Made by a program: the position numbers and the translations under genes
The notes under the pieces: generated by a model
Told to the model about the DNA's origin: nothing
Databases searched by the model: none
What the model saw: only the letters and a program-made list of their open reading frames with translations
In this document: positions 25,322 through 34,136 of the stretch, piece by piece
Layout of the letters: each line of letters begins with the position of its first letter
Position numbering within the stretch: position 1 is the stretch's first letter
Assembly: GCA_035519675.1 (NCBI GenBank)
Contig: DATIWB010000040.1
Span: 4,949-68,948 of the forward strand
From: RPRB01 sp035519675
GTDB taxonomy: Bacteria > Myxococcota > Myxococcia > Myxococcales > Myxococcaceae
Direction of reading: 5' to 3'
Length of the DNA: 64,000 nt

Positions 25322-26134
25322 ATGCCCAGGTCCCCCCCGCGTTCATCGTCAGAAGAGAAGCTGAGCGGGAAGAAGTACCGGAAGGAATTGCTCAAGCTCC
25401 AGGCCGAGCTCTGCAAGTTGCAGGAGTGGGTCAAGCACAAGGGCCTCAAGATGGTCCTGGTGTTCGAGGGCCGGGATGGGGCGGGGAAGGGGGGCACCAT
25501 CAAGGCCATCACCGAGCGGGTGAGCCCCCGGGTGTTCCGGGTCCTCGCGCTGCCGGCCCCGTCCGACCGGGAGAAGACTCAGATGTACGCCCAGCGGTAC
25601 CTGCCCCACATGCCCGCGGCAGGCGAGATCGTCATCTTCGATCGCAGCTGGTACAACCGGGCGGGCGTCGAGTACGTGCTCGGCTTCTGCACCCCCGAGC
25701 AGCGCGACCGCTTCCTGGAGTTGGTCCCGGCGTTCGAGCGGATGATGCTCGAGAGCGGCATCATCCTCCTCAAGTACTGGTTGGAGGTGAGCAACGACGA
25801 GCAGGCGAAGCGGTTCAAGGCCCGCATCGACGATCCGTTGCGGCAGTGGAAGCTGAGCAAGACCGATCTCCCGTCGCGGGCGAAGTGGTTCGAGTACTCC
25901 CGGGCGCGGGACGCGATGCTCGCCGCGTCCGACTCGAAGAACGCTCCGTGGTTCATCGTGCCCTCGGACGACAAGAAGCGCGCCCGGCTGAACGTCATCC
26001 ACCACCTGCTCGGGCAGATTCCCTACCGGAAGGTGCCGAGGGAGAGGGTGGAGCTCCCGGACCGGTCGAAGAAGCATGCCTACGATGACCGCGCCTCGCT
26101 GAAGGGCCGGCGCTTCGTCCCGGCGCGGTACTGA
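25322..26134 (+). CDS. ppk2: polyphosphate kinase 2 family protein
   Basis: 270-aa cytosolic kinase that transfers phosphate between polyphosphate and nucleotides. Walker A is FEGRDGAGKGGTIKAI and Walker B is IFDRSWYNRAGVEYVLGF; the lid segment RIDDPLRQWKLSKTDLPSR is typical of PPK2 class I. GKKYRKELLKLQAELCKLQEW is the standard N-terminal helix. Family length is about 260-300. Several in-frame starts exist; 25322 is chosen because it leaves the near-palindromic site outside the gene, but the ribosome binding site is weak (GTG at 25316 is the alternative). The PPK2 gene is followed 107 bp later by a glucosidase. Confidence 0.93.
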   Translation: MPRSPPRSSSEEKLSGKKYRKELLKLQAELCKLQEWVKHKGLKMVLVFEGRDGAGKGGTIKAITERVSPRVFRVLALPAPSDREKTQMYAQRYLPHMPAAGEIVIFDRSWYNRAGVEYVLGFCTPEQRDRFLELVPAFERMMLESGIILLKYWLEVSNDEQAKRFKARIDDPLRQWKLSKTDLPSRAKWFEYSRARDAMLAASDSKNAPWFIVPSDDKKRARLNVIHHLLGQIPYRKVPRERVELPDRSKKHAYDDRASLKGRRFVPARY

Positions 26135-26241
26135 GACGAGCCGCCGGCCGACCCCAAACCGTCACCGAGGCGGGACCCCGGGCGGCGAAGGCCCGGCTCC
26201 CGTACGATGGGCTGCGGTCCGGACACGTCGGGGAGGGAACG

Positions 26242-28992
26242 ATGGCCGAGAGGCGCGCGGACGCGGAGCAGACCCGGCTCGAGGAGACCCGCAGTGGCAG
26301 AGCCGACTGGAAGCAGTGGGGCCCGTACCTGAGCGAGCGGCAATGGGGCACCGTCCGCGAGGACTACAGCGAGGACGGGAACGCCTGGAACTACTTCACC
26401 CATGAGCAGTCCCGGTCCCGTGCGTACCGCTGGGGCGAGGACGGGCTGGCCGGCGTCTCGGACAGCAAGCAGCGGCTGTGCTTCGCCCTGGCCCTCTGGA
26501 ACGGCCGCGACCCCATCCTCAAGGAGCGGCTCTTCGGGCTGACCAACGGCGAGGGCAACCACGGCGAGGACGTGAAGGAGTACTACTTCTACCTCGACAG
26601 CACGCCGACGCACTCGTACATGAAGTACCTCTACAAGTATCCGCAGCGCCGGTTCCCGTACGAGGACCTGCTCCGGACCAACGCCGCGCGCGGCAAGCAC
26701 GAGCTGGAGTACGAGCTGCTCGACACCGGCGCGTTCGCCGAGGACCGCTACTTCGACGTCTTCGTCGAGTACGCCAAGGCCGGTCCCGAGGATCTGCTGA
26801 TCAAGATCTCGGTGGCCAACCGCGGACCCGAGGCCGCGAGTCTTCACCTGTTGCCCACGCTCTGGTTCCGCAACACCTGGTCCTGGGGCGGTGGCGGGAG
26901 CAAGCCGCTCCTCGAGCGGGTCGAGCACCCTGGGGCCAGCGTGGTCGGGACCCGCCAGACCGTCTCACTGACCCAGGAGGCGCTGCCGGACTACTTCCTG
27001 TACTGCGAGGGGTCCCCGGCGCTGCTCTTCACCGAGAACGAGAGCAACCTCCAGCGCCTCTGGGGACAGCCCAACGCCTCCCCCTACGTCAAGGACGGGA
27101 TCCACGAGGCGGTGGTCCACGGGCGCAAGGACGCGGTCAATCCCGCCGGCCGCGGCACCAAGGTCTCGGCGCACCTCCCGCTGAGCGTGGGAGCAGGGCA
27201 GACAATCACCGTCCGGCTGCGGCTCACCCGCGGCGCCCCGGCGCAGACCCCGACACCGTTCGGGGACTTCGACGCCGTGCTCGGGCAACGCCTCGCCGAG
27301 GCGGACTCGTTCTACGACGGAATCACCCCGCCGGCGGTCAAGGCCGACGCCGATCGAGCGCAGGTCATGCGGCAGGCCCTCGCCGGGATGCTGTGGGGCA
27401 AGCAGTACTTCCACTACGACCTCTCCACCTGGCTGAAGGAGCACCGGGTGGGACCGGAGTCGCCCCCGTGGCTGCGCCAGCGGGTGCGAAACGCCGAGTG
27501 GTTCCACATGCTGAACGACGACATCATCTCCATGCCCGACAAGTGGGAGTACCCCTGGTACGCGGCGTGGGACCTGGCGTTCCACGTCATTCCCCTGGCG
27601 ATGGTGGACCCCGATTTCGCCAAGTCGCAGCTCGACCTCATGCTGCGCAACGACTACCTCCACCCCAACGGCCAGATGCCGGCGTACGAGTGGAACTTCG
27701 GCGACGTGAATCCACCGGTCCACGCCCATGCCACCATGCAGGTCTACCTCCTGGACAAGGAGCGGAACGGCGGGAAGGGGGACCTGGCCTTCCTCACCTA
27801 CGCCTTCGCCAAGCTCCTGGTGAACTTCACCTGGTGGGTGAACCGGAAGGACCGCAGCGGGAACAACGTCTTCGAGGGTGGCTTCCTGGGCCTGGACAAC
27901 ATCGGGGTGTTCGACCGGAGCTCGCCGCTGCCCACCGGCGGCTGGCTGGAGCAGGCGGACGGCACGGCCTGGATGGCCTTCTTCAGCCAGCAGATGCTGC
28001 GGATCGCCGTGGAGCTCGCGCTGCACAACCCGGCCTACGAGGAGTTCGCCACCAAGTTCTTCGAGCACACGCTGTGGATCTCCTCCGCCATGGACCGGGT
28101 CGGCGAGAACCAGGACGACATGTGGGACGAGGAGGACGGGTTCTTCTACGACGTGCTCCGCTTCCCGGACGGCGGAGCCACCCGGCTGAAGGTGCGCTCG
28201 ATGGTGGGGCTTCTGCCGCTCGCCGCGGTGGCGGTGTTCGACGAGGACACCACCCAGCGGCTCCCGACCTTCACCCGGAACGCGCGTCAATTCGTCCTCC
28301 GGCACCCCGAGCTGGCCGCGAACATCCACCTGCCGGCCGAGGCGGGTGTGGGCGGGCGGCGGATGGTCTCCATCGCCGACGAGAAGAAGCTGCGCCGGAT
28401 CCTGACCCGGATGCTGGACGAGAAGGAGTTCCTCGGGCCGCACGGCATCCGTGCCCTCTCGCGATACCACCTCGAGCACCCGTACGTGTTCCGGTACGGC
28501 GGCCAGGAGTTCCAGGTGGCCTACGTGCCGGGGGACTCGGACACCGGGATGTTCGGCGGAAACTCCAACTGGCGCGGCCCGGTGTGGATGCCGGTGAATC
28601 TCCTCCTCTGGGCGGCGCTGATGCGGCTGGCGGCATACTACGGCGACACCTTCCAGGTGGAGTGCCCCACCGGATCGGGCCAGCAGATGAACCTCTTCGG
28701 GGTCGCGCACACGCTCGCCGAGCGGCTCATCCGCACGTTCACCCGCGACGCCTCGGGACGGCGGCCGGTCTATGGCGGGTCGGAGAAGTTCCAGACCGAT
28801 CCGCACTGGCGAGACCACATCCTGTTCTACGAATACTTCCACGGCGACAACGGCGCGGGCATCGGCGCGAGCCACCAGACCGGGTGGACCGGGGCCGTCG
28901 CCCGGCTCATCCAGCTCAACGGCTTGGTCACCGAGGCGATGCTCTACGCGCCGGATGTCCGCGAGCGGGTCTTCAAGGCGGGGAGGTCCTAG
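26242..28992 (+). CDS. GH63-type glucosidase (MGH1-like glycoside hydrolase)
   Basis: 916-aa cytosolic glycoside hydrolase of the GH63 / mannosylglycerate-hydrolase-like clan with an (alpha/alpha)6 barrel. Diagnostic strings are FGLTNGEGNHGEDVKEYYF, LDSTPTHSYMKYLYKYPQ, and NDYLHPNGQMPAYEWNFGD. By analogy to GH63 enzymes, Asp444 in AAWDLAFHV and Glu864 in ILFYEYFHGDNGAG are candidate acid and base; that assignment is inference. The substrate is probably an alpha-glucoside or glucosylglycerate-type solute. ATG is preceded by GGGGAGGGAACG. It converges on the MscS gene. Confidence 0.88.
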   Translation: MAERRADAEQTRLEETRSGRADWKQWGPYLSERQWGTVREDYSEDGNAWNYFTHEQSRSRAYRWGEDGLAGVSDSKQRLCFALALWNGRDPILKERLFGLTNGEGNHGEDVKEYYFYLDSTPTHSYMKYLYKYPQRRFPYEDLLRTNAARGKHELEYELLDTGAFAEDRYFDVFVEYAKAGPEDLLIKISVANRGPEAASLHLLPTLWFRNTWSWGGGGSKPLLERVEHPGASVVGTRQTVSLTQEALPDYFLYCEGSPALLFTENESNLQRLWGQPNASPYVKDGIHEAVVHGRKDAVNPAGRGTKVSAHLPLSVGAGQTITVRLRLTRGAPAQTPTPFGDFDAVLGQRLAEADSFYDGITPPAVKADADRAQVMRQALAGMLWGKQYFHYDLSTWLKEHRVGPESPPWLRQRVRNAEWFHMLNDDIISMPDKWEYPWYAAWDLAFHVIPLAMVDPDFAKSQLDLMLRNDYLHPNGQMPAYEWNFGDVNPPVHAHATMQVYLLDKERNGGKGDLAFLTYAFAKLLVNFTWWVNRKDRSGNNVFEGGFLGLDNIGVFDRSSPLPTGGWLEQADGTAWMAFFSQQMLRIAVELALHNPAYEEFATKFFEHTLWISSAMDRVGENQDDMWDEEDGFFYDVLRFPDGGATRLKVRSMVGLLPLAAVAVFDEDTTQRLPTFTRNARQFVLRHPELAANIHLPAEAGVGGRRMVSIADEKKLRRILTRMLDEKEFLGPHGIRALSRYHLEHPYVFRYGGQEFQVAYVPGDSDTGMFGGNSNWRGPVWMPVNLLLWAALMRLAAYYGDTFQVECPTGSGQQMNLFGVAHTLAERLIRTFTRDASGRRPVYGGSEKFQTDPHWRDHILFYEYFHGDNGAGIGASHQTGWTGAVARLIQLNGLVTEAMLYAPDVRERVFKAGRS

Positions 28993-29017
28993 TGCACGCC
29001 GGTCGAGGCACTGCCCG

Positions 29018-30619
29018 TCAGCGGCGGTCGGGCGACGCCGCGACCGGAACCCCGGCATCGGAGGTGCCTGGCGCCGGTGGAGCCTGGCCGAGCACCGGGT
29101 TCCGCGGCTGGAGCACGAAGTGGGGGGACATGATCTGCAGTCCGGCGGCGTTGAATCCGTCCTGGATGCGCGCGTGCAACGCGGAGGCGACCAGCGGGCG
29201 GTCGACCGGGTTTTCCACGGCAGCGATGAGCTCGTACTGCACGTAGAAGTCGTCCAGCGCACGCTGGAGCACGTAGGGCCCGGGCTCGGCGCGCAGCCCC
29301 GAGGTCTCCTTCGCCGCGCCGAGCAGCAGTGCGTGCACCTGCCTCCAGGGCGCGTCGTAGCCGATGCTCAACTTGGCCGAGACCAGCGCCCCCTGACCCG
29401 CGCGCGCACGCCCGAAGTTCTTGACCGGCCCGTTCACCACCACGGTGTTGGGGATGGTGACCTCCTCGCCCTGGATGGTGAGGATCCGGGTGGAGAGGAT
29501 GTGGACCTCGGTCACCACCCCCTCGATGTCGCCGATGCGCACGCAGTCCCCGCGGTAGAGGGCGCGAGAGTAGATGACCACCAGCCCGCTCATCGCCTGG
29601 GCGACGACGCCGGTGGACCCCAGCGAGAGGCCCAGCCCCACCACCAGGCTCAGTCCCTTGAACGCCTCCGAGCCCGAGCCCGGCAGGTACGGGTAGGCCG
29701 CGGCGATGGTGATCAGCCACACCGCGCCGACCAGAAGCCGCCGGGTGGCCCCCGCGGTCTCGGGGTGGATGAAGGGCACGATGCTGGTCCCTTCCTCCAC
29801 CCGGTGGACCACGGTGGAGACGAACCCGGCCGCGGCCCGCCCGACCAGGAGAATCACCACCGCGGTCACGAGATCCGGCAGCCCGGCGAGGATGGCCTTC
29901 CCCACGCGCCCCAGCAGACGGAGGACACCGCCCAGCAGCGCGTCGGACCAGGGACGGGTCACCGGGAACAGCGAGAGGACGTAGGTGACCCAGACCTCGA
30001 CCACCGAGAGGACCAGGGCCCAGAAGACCACGAAGGTGAGTCCGCGCAGCCCCGAACGGATGATCGGCCCGAAGTCGACCCCCCACAGCCGGAAGCCCTC
30101 CCGCCGGGTGACCCGGGAGACTCCCCCCAGGGCCAGCCGCCTGCCGCGGACGAAGAGCCAGAGCAGTCCCGCGGCGATCGCCGTGGCGGCCAGCCCGAGG
30201 AGTGACGATCGGACCAGCAGCCGGACCGAGCGCTGCTCCCGCTCGGCCAGCAGCGCCTCGGAGAGCACCTGCGCCGCCTGGGCCGCCACCTTCTCGGTGC
30301 TCTCTCCCGCCTCGCGGTCCACGTCACCCTCGGCGACGTGGAAGACGAGGCGGGGGCCCACCATGACCGCCGTGCCTCGCTCGTTTCCGACCTGCACCGG
30401 GCGGGTCTCGACCTTCTCCACCGGGCCCCGCATCGGGAGCTGGTCGAGGCGCGCCTGGGCGCTGGCCAGCCGCTCGGACGGGCTGCTGCCGGCAGAGGTC
30501 GCGCGGAAGGTGAACACCCGACGGTTGGCCACCTCGAGCGTGGCCGGGGAGTCCGCGGGACTGGTCGCGGCCAGCGACACGCCCAGGAGCAGCCCGGGGA
30601 GTCCTCTCATCGCGCCCAT
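29018..30619 (-). CDS. MscS-family mechanosensitive channel with extended N-terminal domain
   Basis: 533-aa inner-membrane channel. A signal peptide (LPGLLLGVSLAATSPA) and about 130 periplasmic residues precede four to five membrane helices. The pore region is SLGSTGVVAQAMSGLVVIYSRAL, followed by the MscS beta domain (YRGDCVRIGDIEGVVTEVHI) and TIQGEEVTIPNTVVVNGPVKNF. The C-terminal domain ends in a Pro/Ala/Gly tail. This is the longer MscK/YbiO-type architecture. The ATG at 30619 is favoured (GAGG about 10 nt upstream); 30610 is close behind. It follows the BASS transporter gene by 34 bp, probably in one transcript. Confidence 0.88.
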   Translation of the reverse strand: MGAMRGLPGLLLGVSLAATSPADSPATLEVANRRVFTFRATSAGSSPSERLASAQARLDQLPMRGPVEKVETRPVQVGNERGTAVMVGPRLVFHVAEGDVDREAGESTEKVAAQAAQVLSEALLAEREQRSVRLLVRSSLLGLAATAIAAGLLWLFVRGRRLALGGVSRVTRREGFRLWGVDFGPIIRSGLRGLTFVVFWALVLSVVEVWVTYVLSLFPVTRPWSDALLGGVLRLLGRVGKAILAGLPDLVTAVVILLVGRAAAGFVSTVVHRVEEGTSIVPFIHPETAGATRRLLVGAVWLITIAAAYPYLPGSGSEAFKGLSLVVGLGLSLGSTGVVAQAMSGLVVIYSRALYRGDCVRIGDIEGVVTEVHILSTRILTIQGEEVTIPNTVVVNGPVKNFGRARAGQGALVSAKLSIGYDAPWRQVHALLLGAAKETSGLRAEPGPYVLQRALDDFYVQYELIAAVENPVDRPLVASALHARIQDGFNAAGLQIMSPHFVLQPRNPVLGQAPPAPGTSDAGVPVAASPDRR

Positions 30620-30653
30620 TGTGCCAGAGCCTCGGTGACCGGACGGTCCTTTC

Positions 30654-31514
30654 TCATGACCCACCTCCGGGACGGAGCACGGGCTTCCGCTCTCGCCGCG
30701 CGCTCCAGGCGTAGACGGCCATGATCAGATAGGCGGCCACCGCATAGCAGGCCACGGCCGGAAGTGCGTCGCGGTGGTAGAGGTAACGCTCGCTCAGGAG
30801 CAGGGCGAGTCCCACGTGACGGTTGACGTTGCTGATCCCCAGCGTCGTCCGGATCCGCTCGTCCGCCCCGGGGAGGAGCAGCACCGACCCCAGGCAGACC
30901 AACCCGAGCACGAGGACGCCAGGAACGATGCCCGGGTTCACGCGCAGCAGTCCAGGACCGATCTTCACCAGGAGGAGCACGAAGATCAGCATCAGCAGCG
31001 CGTTCCCCAGCGCATTCAGTACCGGCTGTAGCCGCGCTGCGAGCGCGGGCAGCAGCGCCGCGGCGAGGAGGCCGAGCAGCATGGGAGCGAACTGCTTCTC
31101 GGCGATCTCCCCCAGCAGCATCCGCGGGGGGATCCACACCTCCCGGTCGTAGAGCCGCGCCGCGAAGTGCACGGTGAGCGGGATCATCAGCGGAGTGAGG
31201 AGCGCCCCCCAGACCTGGTAGCTGGCGGCCAGGTGCATGTCGAACCCGCGCCGGGCGATGTTCCGGGTGAGCAGCGGCGCCCCCGGGGTCGCGGCGACCA
31301 TGAAGAGCCCTGCCCGGGTGGCTGGATCGAGGGAGAGGGCCCGGGCGAGGATCAGCGCAACCGCCGGCGGAAGAACAAAGGTGAACACCAGGAGCCAGAC
31401 CCAGCTGGTCAGCGGCACCGAGCGCCAGCTGGCCAGGAGCCCGCGCGGACGGAGGCTCATGCCGATGGAGACCATCAGCATCATCACCGCGGCAGGGACG
31501 AGCAGGGCCTGCAT
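30654..31514 (-). CDS. bile acid:sodium symporter (BASS) family transporter
   Basis: 286-aa membrane protein with about nine transmembrane segments. It contains VMMLMVSIGMSLRP at the start, APLLTRNIARRGFDMHLAAS in the middle and TLGISNVNRHVGLALLL near the end; the last is the conserved sodium-site crossover seen in BASS/SBF proteins. Substrate unknown: an organic anion or keto acid is usual. Length is typical for the family (about 300). GGGGAG precedes the ATG. It sits between an alpha/beta hydrolase (18 bp upstream) and MscS, all on one strand. Confidence 0.82.
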   Translation of the reverse strand: MQALLVPAAVMMLMVSIGMSLRPRGLLASWRSVPLTSWVWLLVFTFVLPPAVALILARALSLDPATRAGLFMVAATPGAPLLTRNIARRGFDMHLAASYQVWGALLTPLMIPLTVHFAARLYDREVWIPPRMLLGEIAEKQFAPMLLGLLAAALLPALAARLQPVLNALGNALLMLIFVLLLVKIGPGLLRVNPGIVPGVLVLGLVCLGSVLLLPGADERIRTTLGISNVNRHVGLALLLSERYLYHRDALPAVACYAVAAYLIMAVYAWSARRERKPVLRPGGGS

Positions 31515-31532
31515 TCGAGTGCTCCCCTGGCC

Positions 31533-32411
31533 TCAGCCGGATCTGCGCCGCTTCAGCGCGGCCTCGTCGAGCGGCTTGAGGAACTCCCGCAGCGCAGCGT
31601 TCACCTCGTCCGGCGCGTCCAGCGGTGACCAGTGGCTCCCTGCCGAGAGTCGCCGCGTCTCGATGCCCGGGCGGAGCGGGGTGGGGAGCGATTCGCCGGG
31701 CGCGGCGAGGATCAGGACCGGGCCGGGGTAGGTGACCAGGCTCCCCGAGAGGTCGGTTCCCGCCGCATCGGCCAGCATCGCCCGCATCGCCGGGATCCTC
31801 GCTTCGCGGGCCGAGGCGAGCACCTGGTCCCGTGTCCGGGGTGTGGCGCGCCCCAGCAGCGTGCCGAGCCAGGCCTCGAGCGCCGGCCGGAACTCGCCGT
31901 CCGGCAGGTCGTCGACGCGGGCCGCCTCGGCGTTGGCGCTCACCGGGTTGACGAGCACCAGGCCCAGCACCCGGGCTGGGTTGCGCTCGGCGTACCGGGC
32001 CACCACCTGCACCCCGGTCCCGTGGCCGACGAGGATGACCGGGTCGAAGCGGACGGCATCGAGAACCATGCCCAGATCGCGCACCCGGGTGTCGAGGTCG
32101 TAGAGCCCCTTGGGCGCATCGGCGCTTCCCCCGCAGCCGCGCTGGTCGAAGGCCAGCACTCGCCGTCCGGTGCGGAGGTCGGTCAGCTGCGGATCGAAGA
32201 AGTGGTGGTTGCCTCCCACCCCGTGCATGAAGGTCACCGGGACCGCGGGACCGAGACCGAGCGCGCTCCCCAGGAGCCATCCATCGGCCCCCGCCAGCCG
32301 GCGTTCCTCGGCCTGGTCCGTGGGCGCCGGAGGCGGGTGGGCACAGGCCCCCGCGAGCACCGAGGCGGCGAGCGCAAGTCCCACTCGGGTGCCGGCGTGG
32401 CGATGGCTCAT
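31533..32411 (-). CDS. alpha/beta hydrolase-fold lipoprotein lacking the nucleophilic Ser
   Basis: 292-aa protein with a lipobox (LAGAC) and an alpha/beta-hydrolase domain. The oxyanion loop FMHGVGGNHHFFDPQ, the strand LAFDQRGCGGSADAP and the terminal His in GSHWSPLDAPDEV are intact. The nucleophile elbow reads VGHGTGVQ, with Gly (codon GGG) where GHSxG expects Ser, so it should not act as a classical esterase. It could be a non-catalytic binding protein or use a different chemistry. The ATG at 32411 has GGGGAGAAGC. It is transcribed with the BASS transporter 18 bp downstream. Confidence 0.82.
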   Translation of the reverse strand: MSHRHAGTRVGLALAASVLAGACAHPPPAPTDQAEERRLAGADGWLLGSALGLGPAVPVTFMHGVGGNHHFFDPQLTDLRTGRRVLAFDQRGCGGSADAPKGLYDLDTRVRDLGMVLDAVRFDPVILVGHGTGVQVVARYAERNPARVLGLVLVNPVSANAEAARVDDLPDGEFRPALEAWLGTLLGRATPRTRDQVLASAREARIPAMRAMLADAAGTDLSGSLVTYPGPVLILAAPGESLPTPLRPGIETRRLSAGSHWSPLDAPDEVNAALREFLKPLDEAALKRRRSG

Positions 32412-32454
32412 GCTTCTCCCCGGCGGTGCCGCGGCCGCCCAGGTGGCTTCGCGG

Positions 32455-33051
32455 CTAGCGGCCCGACTTCGGGAAGAGTCCCGACTCCTTGAGCGAATCG
32501 GCGACCGGCTTCGCGATGTCGTTGGCGAACTTGGTGGGGGCCGTCCGGCTGGTGTTGCTCCGGGCCATCCAGTAGGGCCGGTTGTCGCGCAGACTGTAGA
32601 GCACCGTCTCGACGATGAACTCGTTGGTCTCGGTGGTGTACGTCCCCATCGCCACCGGCGTGTAGTAGTAGTCGTAGAAGCCCACCGCGTAGCCGCCACC
32701 GACCCAGACCGGCGTCGACTCGGTCTTGGTGGTGCGGCGGTCGACCCGGCTCACCAGCGCCCCGTCGATCTGCTTCTCCTCCAGCCGGCGCATCACCTCC
32801 TCCTTCGAGGGGTGCTCGTCGTAGGTCACCAGGTCGTACCCGGGGACCGCGGGGAGCCCGGCCTCCTTCAGGCGGGTGGTGAGGGTCTCCTCGTAGGCGA
32901 TGCGCCCCGAGGGAGAGCCGGTCACCGCGAAGACCGCGAACTTCTGGATCGGCTGAGGAGGGGGCTGGTTCGCCGTCCAGGTGTTCTCGATCTTGGTGGC
33001 CGCGCAACCCAGGAGCAGGCACGTCGCCAACGCCGCAGTGTGAACTCTCAT
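32455..33051 (-). CDS. lipoprotein of unknown function
   Basis: 198-aa lipoprotein with lipobox LLLGC and then ATKIENTWTANQPPPQPIQKFAVFAV, a beginning typical of a common family of uncharacterised outer-membrane lipoproteins related in layout to DUF4136. The middle has EETLTTRLKEAGLPAVPGYD (a GNA1162-like helix) and a Tyr-rich loop (GFYDYYYTPVAMGTYTTET), and it ends KFANDIAKPVADSLKESG. It follows the beta-barrel gene 33110-34051 by 58 bp. Site E of the near-palindrome family lies 36 bp upstream. Confidence 0.75.
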   Translation of the reverse strand: MRVHTAALATCLLLGCAATKIENTWTANQPPPQPIQKFAVFAVTGSPSGRIAYEETLTTRLKEAGLPAVPGYDLVTYDEHPSKEEVMRRLEEKQIDGALVSRVDRRTTKTESTPVWVGGGYAVGFYDYYYTPVAMGTYTTETNEFIVETVLYSLRDNRPYWMARSNTSRTAPTKFANDIAKPVADSLKESGLFPKSGR

Positions 33052-33087
33052 GGTTCTCCGGTGTCCCCTGGCCTCACCAGCCGGACC

Positions 33088-33106
33088 AAGTGGGACCTAG
33101 GTCGTA
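33088..33106 (-). promoter_or_regulatory. near-palindromic site E, upstream of lipoprotein
   Basis: Minus strand TACGACCTAGGTCCCACTT, with a perfect GACCTAGGTC core palindrome. It lies 36 bp before the lipoprotein start and directly past the stop of the beta-barrel gene at 33110, so it probably drives the lipoprotein gene independently. Confidence 0.55.
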
Positions 33107-33109
33107 CCG

Positions 33110-34051
33110 TCAATCGAAGTCGTAGCGAAGCGAGAAGATGCCGGAGATGGACGTGGTGAAGACGTCCTTGGTTCCCAGCGGTGAGCGCCTGTACCCGAGG
33201 TCCAGCCCCAGGGTGAGCCCTGGGCGGCCGGTGTAGAAGATGCCGAACCCGAGCACGTAGCGCCGGAACCTCTTGTTCTCCACGCTGTAGCCCGCGCTGT
33301 AGTCGAGTGCCAGCCCCAGGGGGATGCTGCCCAGCTCGCGGAGGTCGAGATCGAGCGCGCCCTGCACCACGGCCATGTCCAGGTCGCTGCTGGTGGTGTT
33401 CACCTCCACGACCCCGTTGACGTACGCGGCGTTGACCACCGCGCCGAGCCCGCGGGTCACTGCCCAGGCCAGCGAGAGTGCCGGGGTGACGGTCGTGGAG
33501 TACTGGTTGGTCACCGGGGTCTGCACGCTCCCTTCGGAGATGCTCTGCCGGATGGCGTCCAGGATGCTGATGCCGATCGAGGGGCCCCAGGCGACGTCCA
33601 CCAGTGCGCCGAGCCTGAGGTTGTCGGCGAGCTTGAAGCTGAAGCTGGTCCCCACGCTACCCCGGATGACCCCGTTCACCCCCACCCCCGCGGCGCCGGA
33701 GGCGTTCGCTCCGGTGTACGCGGTGCCGAGCATCCTGAGCCGGACGGCCCAGAAGTCCGCGATGCCCCACTGGCCGGTGAAGAGCTGGGAGTAGGAGACG
33801 ATCTTGTAGTCCTCGAGGTTCACCGGGTTTCCGTCGAGGTCGAACGTCGGTCCGGTGGCGCTGCCGGACGAGACGCCCGAGCTGCTGGCGACGAAGCTGC
33901 TGGTGAACGGATTGCTCACCTGCTCGCGGGGAATGAACCTGTGGCCCGCGAGGCTCGAGCGGGATGGGCTGCTGGTGACGTCCTGTGCCCGGGCCGAGAA
34001 CGGCACGAGCAGGACTCCCGCCACGAGCACCCAGGGTGGCAGCCGATGCAT
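33110..34051 (-). CDS. outer-membrane beta-barrel protein of unknown function
   Basis: 313-aa exported protein. The signal peptide (WVLVAGVLLVPFSARAQ) is followed by a Ser-rich stretch (SSFVASSSGVSSGSATG) and about ten amphipathic strands such as QWGIADFWAVRLRMLG, VRGSVGTSFSFKLAD and TLGLDLGYRRSPLG, ending in an aromatic-hydrophobic strand (SGIFSLRYDFD). The layout is that of an outer-membrane channel; I cannot name a family. GAGGAGGGGTGT precedes the ATG. Site F lies 53 bp upstream. Confidence 0.72.
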   Translation of the reverse strand: MHRLPPWVLVAGVLLVPFSARAQDVTSSPSRSSLAGHRFIPREQVSNPFTSSFVASSSGVSSGSATGPTFDLDGNPVNLEDYKIVSYSQLFTGQWGIADFWAVRLRMLGTAYTGANASGAAGVGVNGVIRGSVGTSFSFKLADNLRLGALVDVAWGPSIGISILDAIRQSISEGSVQTPVTNQYSTTVTPALSLAWAVTRGLGAVVNAAYVNGVVEVNTTSSDLDMAVVQGALDLDLRELGSIPLGLALDYSAGYSVENKRFRRYVLGFGIFYTGRPGLTLGLDLGYRRSPLGTKDVFTTSISGIFSLRYDFD

Positions 34052-34104
34052 ACACCCCTCCTCGGCGTCCGATTCGAGCGGCCTCGCCAAACCGGGACAA
34101 CGTG

Positions 34105-34123
34105 CCTTTGGGCCTATGTCGTG
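34105..34123 (-). promoter_or_regulatory. near-palindromic site F, upstream of beta-barrel gene
   Basis: Minus strand CACGACATAGGCCCAAAGG. It keeps the ACGAC-N-TAGG core of site E, with changes in the right half. It lies 53 bp before the beta-barrel start. Confidence 0.4.
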
Positions 34124-34136
34124 GCGAGTCAGGGCG

